A DNA stretch of 64,000 bases from Arctopsyche grandis (GCF_051622035.1 NC_135361.1:3353001-3417000); one strand, 5' to 3'; numbered from the stretch's first letter, positions 10,615 to 20,709 are shown. Translations and numbers: made by a program. Notes: generated by a model from the letters alone, not told the origin.

Positions 10615-11012
10615 TAACATATACACCCTCCTTTACAGATCACTCCAAAGCGATGAGTGTACTAATACAGATACAATAATACAATCAATACATGCATTTT
10701 ATAAAAATCCGAATTCATACAAAAATCGTCCACAGTGACATCTATGAAAATATTTTTGCAGCATTTTATTATAGAAATTGGCGAACTTTGGAAAATGACG
10801 CTGAATAACTTGAGATTTGTAAGAGAGATTGGAAAGGAGATGCCAATTTACAGGAACCGCAATAAAAATCAGAAAAATTAGCAAACTCCGATAGTAAACG
10901 ATCGACCTGGAGTTACAAAACAAGGTCTGGCCAACAGTCACTAGTGGTAATCGAACCGTGACCACTCTGCTCGAAAGCATAATATGCTAACCACTAGTCC
11001 ACGCTGCTGGTT
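10615..11012 (-). mobile_element. tRNA-headed SINE, type A head, tail ii
   Basis: Minus-strand head AACCAGCAGCGTGGACTAGT continues GGTTAGCATATTATGC (A box) and GGTTCGATTACC (B box). The body contains GACCTTG, GATCGTTTAC and the TTTCATTG-like region. The tail contains the hairpin TACACTC...GAGTGTA. Full length or nearly so. Confidence 0.8.
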
Positions 11013-11169
11013 GGACTTTTTAGAGAAAATTTAACTAGAAAAATCGTAAAATTCTAACAGGAGACGGTCGATCTGTTTTTCAACAACCACAAAACTTCGC
11101 CAGCAGCGTATCAAGCTGGGACTTTAACCCACGACCTATCTACTGGTATGTAATAGCTAGTCACCGGAC

Positions 11170-11290
11170 CCAGAAGGTGCCGCGTATTGTTCAAAGGTTG
11201 TAAATGCATTGTTAAAGGTTTGCCGAACCTTTTTTACAAAGGATTTACAACAATGGAACAATGGATAGCACTGTGACTATCCTACCTCTA
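11170..11290 (-). mobile_element. Small hairpin MITE, copy 2
   Basis: Reverse-complement relative of 3838..3965, sharing GTTAAAGGTTTGCCGAACCT and the TTTACAAC arms. The inner stem is preserved although the sequence has diverged. Confidence 0.6.
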
Positions 11291-11515
11291 GTAATATCTC
11301 TACCAATGCAATACGCCAGGCCTGGATAAACTTTTCCTATGAAAGGATATATATAAGGGCCGCATTAAGTATTAAAAATGAACGGCGGGCTGCGAGTAAA
11401 ATACTATTTATGTAATAATGTTCATATGTACATTATTTATGTTCATGAAAAGGTATTTCAATATAATAATTAATGTATTAAAAACAAACCTCTTTTTTAG
11501 TTTTGTATATAATAT

Positions 11516-11878
11516 TGTTGCGTAGGGGTGGGTGGAGGATCCAAGTAAAAGGCCAACAGTCGTTTCACAACATTTATTGATGATTAAGGAGATACACGCA
11601 CTGGCAGTGCTCAGTCCAGAATGACATGATATCGCCTACGTACCGCCTTATAAAGGGTAGATCTCTCAGGACGTCTAATCTGTTAACCTGTTGTATAGTC
11701 ACGTATTCGGATATGTATTTCCACGACATTGGGTCTCCCCGTACCGATTATGAGAAATAACTAATAACGGTCATTGTTTAGCCTAAATGCACTTAGAGTC
11801 CAGATATAATCCTTGGAAGTAAGTGCAAGCACTTAGTTAATCTAAGTGCAATTCGCTCAATCCGCGGCGTACGTAACA
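11516..11878 (-). mobile_element. Solo LTR, probably Ty3/gypsy-type (family L1, variant)
   Basis: Plus-strand ends are TGTTGCGTAGGGG and ACGTAACA, flanked by ATAT at 11512..11515 and 11879..11882. It shares ATCCAA, AAGGCCA and CAGTCCAGAAT-type sequence with the LTR at 10229. The 950 bases between the two carry a SINE and a MITE and no retroelement internal region, so they are separate solo LTRs. Orientation uncertain. Confidence 0.65.
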
Positions 11879-11892
11879 ATATTAAGATATAT

Positions 11893-11960
11893 AAATTATT
11901 ATTTTGAATAAAAATACCAATAATTTTATTTTACTACCGCCGTCTATGTATAAAACTGAA
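11893..11960 (-). repeat. Dispersed repeat fragment, copy 2
   Basis: Reverse complement of 1..70; see that entry. Confidence 0.6.
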
Positions 11961-12007
11961 GACTACATAGACGTCACCCAGATTTAAAATTTGCAAACTT
12001 GAAACGC

Positions 12008-12100
12008 GTCTTAAACGACATTTTATCTCAATCGTAATGGCGGAAAATCCATTTACTTATATTGATGACCAAAATGAGCAATATGGCAAAGTATGAAAAC
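12008..12100 (+). repeat. Dispersed repeat F, copy 1
   Basis: Shares ATTTTATCTC, CGTAATGG and AAAATGAGCAATATGGCAAA with 23720..23865. The other half of the same family appears reversed at 13290..13357. Unclassified. Confidence 0.5.
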
Positions 12101-12627
12101 GTTCGAATCAGACCAACCGCGCGGAGCACAGGTCCAACTGTGAATAACCGTTATATCTCTTATATTTATAGTTATATTCATATTTTGTTTTATTTTATTT
12201 TACTTTTTCTTTCTCCTTTGTACATTTTTATATACTATTTTAATTTTGTTCAGTGTAAACAAAGAATGGGATTTATGGATTTTATTTTTAACTTTTACAC
12301 TTTTGCTATTTTTTTTTCTCTCTGAATGATGTATTATTTTCCTTTTGTTACTTTTTTTTTTTAATTATTTTATTTTATCATGTTTTCTGCTTTTGCTTTT
12401 TTCCTTTATTTACAGTTTACTTGTTTTTATATCATGTTTTTATATATTTTTCAAATGTAGGCCATTGTGGCGCATTAGGTTCTTCCTGTAATGCCACAAT
12501 GGTCCAAAATTATTAAATAAATAAATAAATCTCTGCCCCTTTTCATCCCCTTCTCACAATCAATCGTAACATACTCTTTCTCAGGCATAGCCCATACATC
12601 AGCCTTTCGTTCAATTCCAACCCTTCA
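12101..12627 (-). mobile_element. Repeat E, split by a LINE-tail insertion
   Basis: The two flanks (about 12101..12165 and 12528..12627) are, on the minus strand, the two halves of a repeat that is uninterrupted at 15995..16140: GAACGAAAGGCTGATGTATG ... GAAGGGGATGAAAAG ... TGTGCTCCGCGCGGTTGGTC. The repeat has no recognisable coding content. Its class is unknown. Confidence 0.6.
12160..12527 (+). mobile_element. 5'-truncated LINE 3' end (Jockey/I-like tail)
   Basis: A T-rich 3' UTR ends with the stem GCCATTGTGGCGC ... GCCACAATGGTC and an (AAAT)n tail. The same tail follows a LINE ORF fragment at 48170..48755. It lies inside repeat E and is flanked by ATCTCT on both sides, which is a short target duplication. 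Confidence 0.7.
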
Positions 12628-12679
12628 TACATATGTACGTAACAGCTAAAGCACAGCCAACAAAATGTGCGAATATAAT

Positions 12680-12897
12680 AACGGGTCACGTAGTACTACG
12701 TTTCATATGAGCATGACGAGAAATGCGGGATACGTAGTATTATGTTTGATATTGGTTCATCGCGGAAGGCGGGAAACGTAGTACTACGTTTAATCTAATA
12801 GTATATGGAGATTTTTTTTGTATGAGTTTGAATGTTGAGCGATTTTTATAATCATGCCATCAACCATGCGATGATATTTCATCGGGTACAACACTAG
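12680..12897 (+). mobile_element. Helitron-like 3' part, family C, with three 44-bp palindromic units
   Basis: It ends CATCGGGTACAACACTAG before T, as does 61060..61228. Inside are three units spaced exactly 44 bp (palindromes at 12688, 12732 and 12776) centred on ACGTAGTACTACGT, the middle one with changes. The 5' boundary is unclear. Confidence 0.45.
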
Positions 12898-13289
12898 TAT
12901 ATTCCAACTTTCTCACCGTTGGTCTACATATAATCTATTAGAATAAATCGTCATATTTGCATTTCTCCATTGCAGCGGTTCAACCCTGGCCTTTGCGATT
13001 GACGGTCGCTGCACTAAAGATATTTACAAAATTTAGGACAATCTCTTTATATGCAATTTTATGATCGGATGGAGGACCTTAACACCAATTCGCATCATGT
13101 GGGCGTATTCGATCTCTCATTTTCAAATTTAGCAGCTATGGGGAATTTTACAAAACGTGCGACACATTCAAATGAGCTGCAATTATCTCTTTGTAAAAAC
13201 CGACAATTAATGAAATAATGGTCATCATGTTATTTAATATAATAATATAAAGACATTGTTAGCTATTTTTTTAACACTATGGTGGCTGC

Positions 13290-13357
13290 TGACTATTTTT
13301 ACATACCTCCTTTACGTTTCACATGGCTTTCTTGTCAGTGCTCATTTTTATCTCTAA
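13290..13357 (-). repeat. Dispersed repeat F, partial reversed copy
   Basis: Reverse complement of the end of 23720..23865 (ACATACCTCCTTTACGTTTC, then ACATGGCTTTC). It is interrupted at 13358 by the MITE that follows. Confidence 0.5.
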
Positions 13358-14476
13358 TGCTGCGTACGGACCAAACCAACGACGATTTTGGTCCAACGTT
13401 TTAACCAGCAGGATAAAATCAGTAGCGTACAAAATATCGAAATAAAAATTAAATTTAAAAATTGAAATTATGGAGGATGAACGAATGAGACGACTGGCAT
13501 GTTAATGCACGTGTTTATTATATGACAGCTGAAGACAGAGTGAGTAGTGGCTCTCCGAACCCAGCCGGGTTGGTCCCCACTCGCAGGAAGGCAACTAAAC
13601 TCGACCATGTCGTATAAGCGAGCCGCCACAAAATCAAATATCAAAATTAAAAATATTATTATTATATTAAAATTAAATTCAAATATCAAAATAAAATTAT
13701 AATCAATATATTAAATTTAAAATAAAATAATGAAAGTTAAAACAGAACATGCCCAATTTAAATAAATTTTCGAGATTGACCTAAAATTAGATCATCAACA
13801 ATCACATACAGGTAATCCTCGACTTTTGTTTGTCGAAGATGTTTTGACTTACGAAGATACGCACTAAGATCGAAAAATAAATCAAAGAATTATTATTTTT
13901 ACTTCCCCGTAATGCGCAGTTACTGAGAATATATCATGTGTTAGTATGGGTGACCGAGCGATGGTCCCAACCCGGTACGTAGTCGGTTTATCAAACGAAA
14001 TTTTTTTAGTCTTCAATTGTTTCTCTCGTCGAAATAAATCAATTAATTAAATCATTTCAGAGGTAAATTTTATCGGATAATGTGTGATTATTAATTTTAT
14101 TTCGACGAAAGAAAAAAACCCTTTGACAAATCACCAACATCCGACACCGCGTTTTTTTATGAATTGTTTTTTTTTATCGATCGTCGACGGTAGAAATACA
14201 GTAACATCTCGTGACGACTTTAACAATATTTTTTTTCGCTCGTAAGCAGAGAAATTATAATATTTCTCTGGTTTTAAATGCGTATCGTCATAATTCAAAA
14301 CATTGTTGTAATTCAAAACATCAACGATGATCTAATTTTAGCTCAATCTCGCTCTTTAGCTAGATTTTGATATTTAATTTCAATTTTAAAATTTAATTTT
14401 TATTTCGATATTTTGTACGCTACTGCTGGTTAAAAAGTTGGCCCAAAATCGTCGTTGGTTTAGTCCGTAAGCACCA
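13358..14476. mobile_element. Long-TIR MITE, Harbinger-like (copy 1)
   Basis: About 100-bp inverted ends: TGCTGCGTACGGACCAAACC on the left pairs with GGTTTAGTCCGTAAGCACCA on the right, and GTAGCGTACAAAATATCG with CGATATTTTGTACGCTAC. The flanks are TAA/TTA-like, which fits a 3-bp TWA target. It carries no transposase. A second copy in opposite internal orientation lies at 24470..25949. A solo LTR has landed inside. Confidence 0.65.
13469..13630 (-). mobile_element. Solo LTR of the small LTR element (family L2)
   Basis: 162 bp, the same length as the two LTRs of the element at 18718..19804 and closely matching them, on the minus strand. Flanked by a 4-bp AAAT duplication (13465..13468 and 13631..13634). 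It sits inside the MITE 13358..14476. A young solo LTR fossil. Confidence 0.85.
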
Positions 14477-14584
14477 TTAAACACGCGGAAAGTAAATCTC
14501 CCTGACGTTTAATAAGCGTTCGTCCCGTATCTTCAACCTGTTCGCCTTGATATGGCGATATAAGATTTTATTAGCACGTTGAAT

Positions 14585-14738
14585 GCACAACGCTTACTGG
14601 CCGTTGATACATATATGATTCACGACTGCGGTAATATATTTCGTTTGACAAAAACATGATACAAAATTGTATCAGCGGACTGAAACAGTTGGCGCAGTCG
14701 TGAATCATATATGTATCAGCGAACAGTAAGCGTTGTGC
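14585..14738. repeat. Hairpin with 46-bp arms downstream of NDUFA6
   Basis: Left arm 14585..14630 (GCACAACGCTTACTG...CACGACTGCG) pairs with right arm 14693..14738 (CGCAGTCGTG...CAGTAAGCGTTGTGC), with a loop of about 60 bases. It lies about 320 bases past the NDUFA6 stop codon, beyond the predicted poly(A) signal. Confidence 0.8.
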
Positions 14739-14867
14739 ACCCAACATGATACAAATATGAGTCAGCGGCCACCATACATGTAAATTGGATACAATTTGAA
14801 ATGCTAGTACAATAGAAGGGAAGATATAATATTGAGGAAAGCAAAAGTCTAACACATAAATAATATT

Positions 14868-14873
14868 TTTATT
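14868..14873 (-). terminator. Candidate poly(A) signal of NDUFA6
   Basis: AATAAA on the minus strand, about 190 bases past the stop codon. It is the only exact AATAAA I find between the stop and this point. Confidence 0.5.
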
Positions 14874-15059
14874 ATGAAACTACAGTGACTTGGACAATCT
14901 TAGTCGTAACAGATTTTAAATTATCACATATACAATTGAACGAATAAACAAATCGGACAATGTGCATATGTTGCGCAAGTCCAGTTGACATTTAACGGTT
15001 TTACATTATCAATAATTATTATTTCTATGTACAAATCAAAAAGCTATCGGTGGTAGCGA

Positions 15060-18030
15060 TCAATCAGAACCGTTGAAGAATTTCGAAAGGAAATCTTTGG
15101 GCTTTGGCTCTCGGCTTTCATGCCAGTAAGTCATTAGATGGCCTTTTTGTTTCCACACGTTGACGGTTTCTTTCAGCTCCATTTGACCCTGAAATTAACC
15201 TTAGTATAAAAATCATATTTGGAGAGTTTAATAATAATTTATCGAAGAATATACAATAGTCTATACTTTAATGACTAGCATGTCGATAACTCTCAAATCT
15301 TTCACATCTTGATGCGTTGCAAACATTTCACGTAGTTTGTCCTTGCATTGTGACTCACTTTTGGGGATGTCGAAATGTTTAACTGAAATCAATAAAATAT
15401 GGTTGAAAATTAATTTTAATACAAAATAATTGAAATTATTTCAGTACAATAGACATAAACAAAGATTAACAAATCGTTAAGATAAATTTAACATATAATT
15501 TTTTTTAAACAGTCCTTTTTGGCCGATACCACAGTCTAATATTAAAATCAAATTTTCATCAACGGTCACAAAATATTCCATTGACAACAAAGGATGTATT
15601 CACTATGCATGGAAATGAAATTTTAACAAGTAGATAACTCTAAAAAAATTCCCAAATTGATAAACTCCAACATTAATTCCAACCAACAGAATAGACTAGT
15701 GGTTAGCATATAATGCTTTGAACAGAGTGGTCACGGGTTCAAATCACACTGGCTTCTGCTGGCCAGACCTTGGATTTGTGACTCCAGGTTGATCGTTTCC
15801 TATCAGAGTTTGCCAATTAATGTGACTTCCATTGAAACGGTTCCAACAAATTGGCAACCTTACCCATTTTCTCGCAAAATATCGAGTTTTCAGCAATCTC
15901 GAATTTCGCTGAATTGTATAAAATGCTGCAAATTTACAAATTTGACCATAGATGTCTCTGCAGATATTAATTGATATGTATTTATGTAGGGTTGGAATTG
16001 AACGAAAGGCTGATGTATGGGCTATGGCTGAGAAAAGGTATGTTACGACTGATTGTGAGAAGGGGATGAAAAGAGGCAGGGATGTAACGGTTAGTCGCAG
16101 TTGGATTTGTGCTCCGCGCGGTTGGTCGCTAAACCTACGTATCGTCTTAATAAACAACATGACTGAAAACGCACGTGTTTGGTCTTCACCTAAACTGCCA
16201 AATCCCAACTGTGGTCCTGAATAGCGTCATCTGTCAGGATTCTCTACCACATTTATGTACTTTGTATAATACTAATAATAATTGTATCAAATGTACAATG
16301 TTTCTGTCAGGAAAGCGCATTGGGGTTACCTGTTAGGCCTTCCTGGTATAAATTAAAAATATAAAAGATAAAGATTTGCTCAATCTTTAGCTTTCGATTT
16401 GTTCCTATGAGGATATCTTAAAGAGCAGGTATATGCATGTTTTCATTGAGCAACTTGAAGAGAACTTTTGTACGTAAATTCCATCTTCAATATATATCAT
16501 ATGCCAAGAATTACATTTCGTTTAACCCTTTGAATGCTGACCAACGCCGATCGGCGTTTTGCCAACAAGTCCATGAGCCTGAAATACGCCTATCGGCGTT
16601 GTTTTTTTGATTATGTAAAAAATAAACAAGAATACTAACCGCTAAGCTTTTCCAGGTAGCATTGAAAAAAAAATGCATTGAACATGGGTCGTGTAATCCG
16701 TGTCAATGTTTATAAAGACTGGTTTACATCGGAATTTCTGAATTTATAACCATAGCAGAATTTCTCGATGGAAATCCCTAACTGCTGAGTATTTTAGATT
16801 GTGGCTTGGCATTTAGATTGTGAGCATTACATTTTAACAACAATGAAGAAGACGGAACTAGTTTTGAAAAAATACTTTAATTAATAGACTTTTGTTTATT
16901 TTATATTGTTGCAATACATATTAGAGAGTTTAAACACACCTTTACAAAACTCGAAATCCTCGGCGGTAGTTATCTAGGGTTTGTTTGAATAAGCTACAAT
17001 TTTTATACCTGCTTTCTATTGCAATTCTAAATAATTCTAGTTGGTAATGTTGGCGAAATTTTCAGCGTTAATGCAATCAAAGGGTTAAATGACGATTTTT
17101 TTCTTTCATATTTCAGGCATTCTCTAAAAATCTGGTTTTTATCACCCCAATATATGTATGTACTTGTAGACAAGATGAGACACGTTTAAAGAGACGACAT
17201 TAAAGCAATCTTTATAATACTCGTTATCACATCTATATCAACTTAGTATTCTTAACTGACACACATTACCTACGTATGTATGTACGATATAAAAATGCCA
17301 TACAAAATTAAACACCGCAAATCATTGAACGCAAATAGAACTCGAACACGTAACTAGATATTATAGATTTTCAATGTTCTATCAACTGTAGGGTTTCTTC
17401 GCAATTTGCATAGGTTCTGACGAATTCGAAAGTTGTCCGTTCAATTGGAAATCCTACGTACATACGCAGTTTTGGCACATGTATAATATATATGATCAGA
17501 ACTGGTATCGAAATCGTGCGATTAGCATTTCATATAAGACAATACTCAAAGAGTTAATAAAAAAAAGTCAAGACTCTTTAAAATCTACTTCAACATTTGA
17601 TTTCATATATAAATTTTTGTATGTATCGATTTATTTTTATTTTTATAATTTTCTAGTTCTGTCGATGGTACTTCATATATACATAGCCCATACAGATTAT
17701 TTGACATATGAGTGAAACATAACCTCAATACATCAATGCGATATAAAAGCAAGATGTTGGTGTAAAAATCAGTGCAGCCTTTCTCTATATATAAAAGACG
17801 GGGGAAACCATCATCGAGTGAACATTAGAGGAAGGCTAGTTGTAGGAAATGTTAGTTCAGTGATGACATAAGCTGTTGGGTTCGGTTTCGGGTTCGTGTT
17901 TACGCTCACCGATGACGGGGATCTGCCTGTACCAGGCTTTGTAAAGGCTGATGACGCGTCGTCTGGCTTCAGCCGGCTCCGTTGACAGCACTGGCTTCAC
18001 CAGTCGCTGAGCTGTCACAAAACCGCTCAT
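15060..18030 (-). CDS. NDUFA6: NADH dehydrogenase (ubiquinone) 1 alpha subcomplex subunit 6 (complex I B14, LYR protein)
   Basis: Coding exons are 17910..18030, 15267..15382 and 15060..15188 (121, 116 and 129 nt), giving 121 residues. Donors are GTGAGC and GTATAG, both acceptors end in CAG, and the phases join without a break. The protein starts [16 protein letters not shown]. It has the LYR-family core at residues 25-38 ([14 protein letters not shown]), LREMF and VIDMLVIKG in the middle, and a C-terminus with [21 protein letters not shown] and NGSD. This fits animal NDUFA6, which is about 120-130 residues. By family knowledge the subunit sits on the matrix arm of mitochondrial complex I, where its LYR fold binds the mitochondrial acyl carrier protein. 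Note LYK in place of LYR. Intron 1 (2527 bp) holds a SINE and a piggyBac MITE; intron 2 is 78 bp. The start was chosen by similarity in length to the family. Confidence 0.95.
15681..16365 (+). mobile_element. SINE type A carrying repeat E, tail i
   Basis: Head AACCAACAGAATAGACTAGT with GGTTAGCAT and B box GGGTTCAAATC; body GACCTTGG, GACTCCAGG, GATCGTTTCC. From about 15995 it switches to repeat E, then ends with the AGGAAAGCGCATTGGGG ... GCCTTCCTGGTATA hairpin tail. It lies in NDUFA6 intron 1, antisense to the gene. Confidence 0.7.
16526..17084. mobile_element. piggyBac-type MITE (copy 1) in NDUFA6 intron 1
   Basis: TTAA flanks both ends (16522..16525 and 17085..17088). The termini are CCCTTTGAATGC on the left and CAAAGGG on the right. 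Subterminal sequence GCCGATCGGCGTTTTGCC is shared with the copies at 33067 and 40700. No transposase. The 118 bases upstream (16408..16525) are also duplicated at 40590..40702. Confidence 0.75.
17089..17909. other. NDUFA6 intron 1, unique part
   Basis: AT-rich intron sequence with no recognised repeat or RNA; ends at the donor of exon 1. Confidence 0.5.
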
Positions 18031-18460
18031 CTTCAACGTTTGGATCTCACAAATCCGGCGAGTGACAGCACTCGTCTGAGATGTATCAGCTGGTTCGGGT
18101 TCACGAACGCCTCAATACGCATAGCGTTCGCGAAACCATTCCCCTTTTCTTATATTGTTTATTGAGTTAAATGAGCTAAATTAGTAAAAACAACTGCGAG
18201 ACATCAAATATGCTATTTTGAAAATAATAATAATTTTTAATTGATTATAAAAAAATCAATAAAAGAAATGTGCCCCTGACATATTTTGAAAAAGCAATTT
18301 CGCTATTTTAATCAGAGAAATGTTACAATAATAGAAGTGGCTTTAAGGTCTGACTGCACTGTGTGAATTGAACCACAAACGAATGCGTGTATATTCCATT
18401 CGCAATATGTGGAATATTTCCGGTCGCTACCCAACCGTCCGAAGTTATATGCGAACTAGG
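18031..18460 (-). promoter_or_regulatory. NDUFA6 upstream region
   Basis: The first 100 bases upstream of the ATG are richer in GC than the surroundings and free of repeats, as expected for a 5' UTR and housekeeping promoter. No TATA box or initiator is clear enough to name. The hAT-type element inserted at 18461 marks the edge of unique sequence. Confidence 0.4.
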
Positions 18461-18717
18461 CAGTGGCGGCTCGTGAGAATTCATAGAGGAGGGCTGCAGA
18501 AATTAATCGAGCTTTAGTAGCTCGTTGACAATACCGGTGATCATGGGCGCCCGCAGAAAATTTTCTAAGGGGGGGGAAAATATTTTTAGTAATGTTTTAA
18601 TTTAGTTTTAATTTACTGTAGCGTACGTATTTGTATGGTGAACGAACGAACAGGAGACTATAGTAATTAATGGCATACTGTAGCAAAAAATACCTGATTA
18701 ATAGTAGACATTATATC

Positions 18718-19804
18718 TGTGGCGGCTCGCTTATACGACATGGTCGAGTTTGGTTGCCTTCCTGCGAGTGGGGACCAGCCCGGCTGGGTTCGGAGAGCCA
18801 CTACTCACTCTGTCTTCAGCTGTCATATAAAAAACACGTGCATTAACATGCCAGTCGTCTCATTCGTTCATCCCCCATACTGGTGACCCCCGACATCGAG
18901 CCACGCAGCCTCGATCAATTTCAACATGCCGCTCATCCCTGCCTCGCCGAGCCAGGCGGGAAAGCTACCCGCCGCGCCCCCATCGCCATCAACACAGCAC
19001 GCCGCGGCCCGCGGGTGACAATAAACGAGCAGACACGGCTACCTACCTACCTACCTATCGACATGAGTCCAGCCACAACGTCAATAACAGGTGCAAAAAA
19101 ATGGGGGAGCGAATGAGACGACGATCTTGACAGCTGGATGTGGAGTCATGCGCGATCCACTACACATAGAACGGTCATCCAGCACCACAAGACATACACC
19201 ACCTCAGCACCATCATCATCATAAAGGCCCCGTCCGTCCCCACGAGCGTCGTCACGCCGAGACGGGCGGTAGCGCTACAACACCTCCACGAGCCACAACG
19301 ACTCACAGTCCAGCTCGGAGTATCATCAACCACATCGATGCCCCTGCCGCTGCCGCCCCCGCCACCCCACCAACCGACATCAGCCTCGGAAGAGCGGCAC
19401 CGCCGCAGCATCGCATCGGCGCGACCATCGGACCAGCCACCGTCCTGCTCGCGACGTCACCGCCCTCGAATCTACCGACCATTCAGGGCGGTACACCTAC
19501 ACAGCGGATGACCCACGTCAACAATTTTTTTCTCCCCACTCAATAATTTTTTTTCTCTTTCTTTGTGTAACAATATTTTTTTTTCTATTGTAAAATTTGT
19601 TTCTTTGTAATTTTGGTATCGCTGATGCTGGGGGGGGAGTGATGTGGCGGCTCGCTTATACGACATGGTCGAGTTTGGTTGCCTTCCTGCGAGTGGGGAC
19701 CAACCCGGCTGGGTTCGGAGAGCCACTACTCACTCTGTCTTCAGCTGTCATATAATAAACACGTGCATTAACATGCCAGTCGTCTCATTCGTCCATCCCC
19801 CATA
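18718..19804 (+). mobile_element. Small non-autonomous LTR element (family L2), whole-looking
   Basis: LTRs at 18718..18879 and 19643..19804, both 162 bp, TG...TA, with about three differences between them, so a young insertion. A 4-bp TATC duplication flanks it. The primer site TGGTGACCCC follows the 5' LTR directly; this resembles tRNA-Trp-primed insect Ty3/gypsy elements of the CsRn1/Kabuki group. A G-rich polypurine tract precedes the 3' LTR. The 763-bp internal part has no recognisable pol or gag, so it is TRIM-like and would need another element's proteins. Confidence 0.85.
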
Positions 19805-19966
19805 TATCCTTAAACTGTTGACGATTCAGTTTGCACAATTTCGAAGGATGTAGCAACGCTAGGTTAAATTGTGCACTGTTGGCTTCACAAAATCGACTCT
19901 CCATTGAGTTAATTAGATAATCTAAGTATGGAATGTAAACTGTTTGTGTGGGATATGGTGCATCCG

Positions 19967-20530
19967 CTCTAAAATCGCCAGACAGAATGAACGACAGATA
20001 AACTGGATGGCAGCTTTAAACGCAATTCTCGTCTTCTCGAATGATAGATTGCACATCAGATGACGAGTAACCTTTCGTTGTGCACAGATGCAATTATTAA
20101 AATGGTAATTATTAAAATTGAGTTGGATCTTTCAGGCTAGTTTAATAAGGCAAGATTCGATAAGTTCCGAATCTTGCCTTATTAAACTCGCCAGAAAGAT
20201 CCAACTCAATATTAATAATTACCATTTTAATAATTGCATCTGTGCACATCGAAAGGTTACTCGTCATCTGATGTGCAATATATCATTCGAGAAGACGAGA
20301 ATTGCGTTTAAAGCTGCTGTGGCGGCTCGCTATACGACATGGTCGAGTTTGGTCACCTTCCTGCGAGTGGGGACCAACTCGATTGTGTTTGGAGTTAGCT
20401 ACCTCTCTCTGCCTTCAGCTGTCATAAATAAAACACGTGCATTAACATGCCAGTCGTCTCATTCGTCCATCCCCTATACTGCCATCCAGTTTATCTGTCG
20501 TTCAGTCAGTCTGGTGATTGTCAAGCGCTT
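19967..20530. mobile_element. Foldback element with a solo LTR in its right arm
   Basis: Arms of about 190 bp meet at 20155..20170 (GCAAGATTCG and CGAATCTTGC). Left-arm phrases such as GAATTGCG-type sequence and CATCAGATGACGAGTAACC recur reversed in the right arm. The right arm is interrupted by the LTR at 20318..20478 and resumes at CTGCCATCCAG. Outer boundaries are approximate. Confidence 0.8.
20318..20478 (+). mobile_element. Solo LTR (family L2) within the foldback
   Basis: 161 bp, matches the LTRs at 18718 and 19643 with more differences than those have from each other. Flanked by a CTGC duplication (20314..20317 and 20479..20482). A solo LTR fossil older than the whole element nearby. 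Confidence 0.85.
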
Positions 20531-20709
20531 GCACTATAACCTTCGTTGACCGGTGATCAAATTCAGACAAAAATAGCACGCATATGTACTATACTGGGAG
20601 GTCTGCAGCCCTGCAGCCCATATGGACGGCAAAAATAGCATGAATTTTTATTATTCTAGGAGGGCTGTAGCCCCGCAGCCCATATAGACGAGCCGCCACT
20701 GGAACTAGG

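Larger units (their letters stand above)
18461..20701. mobile_element. hAT-type non-autonomous element, host of nested insertions
   Basis: Left end CAGTGGCGGCTCGTGAG, right end ACGAGCCGCCACTG, flanked by an exact 8-bp duplication GAACTAGG (18453..18460 and 20702..20709). The TIR start CAGTGGCG and the 8-bp target size fit hAT. There is no transposase frame. Most of its 2.2 kb is later insertions: an LTR element (18718..19804), a foldback (about 19967..20530) and a solo LTR. A related end is at 37346. Confidence 0.85.

Noticed and set aside
10229-11878. A single LTR retroelement with LTRs at 10229 and 11516
   Set aside because: The two LTRs have diverged substantially, each has its own ATAT duplication, and the space between has a SINE and a MITE with no primer site or polypurine tract.
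13905-13980. 5S rRNA fragment (TATGGGTGACCG)
   Set aside because: The likeness is limited to about 11 bases of the 5S 3' region and no other 5S segment is present.
15700-15760. Functional tRNA genes at the SINE heads
   Set aside because: A and B boxes are present but no cloverleaf with a sensible anticodon stem could be drawn, and the same head is repeated with SINE bodies.
18883-19546. Gag-like protein in the small LTR element
   Set aside because: The frames are Pro/Thr/His-rich low complexity with no zinc knuckle, protease or capsid motif. The element is best treated as non-autonomous.
20118-20549. 143-codon open frame as a gene
   Set aside because: It crosses the foldback and the solo LTR and has no domain.
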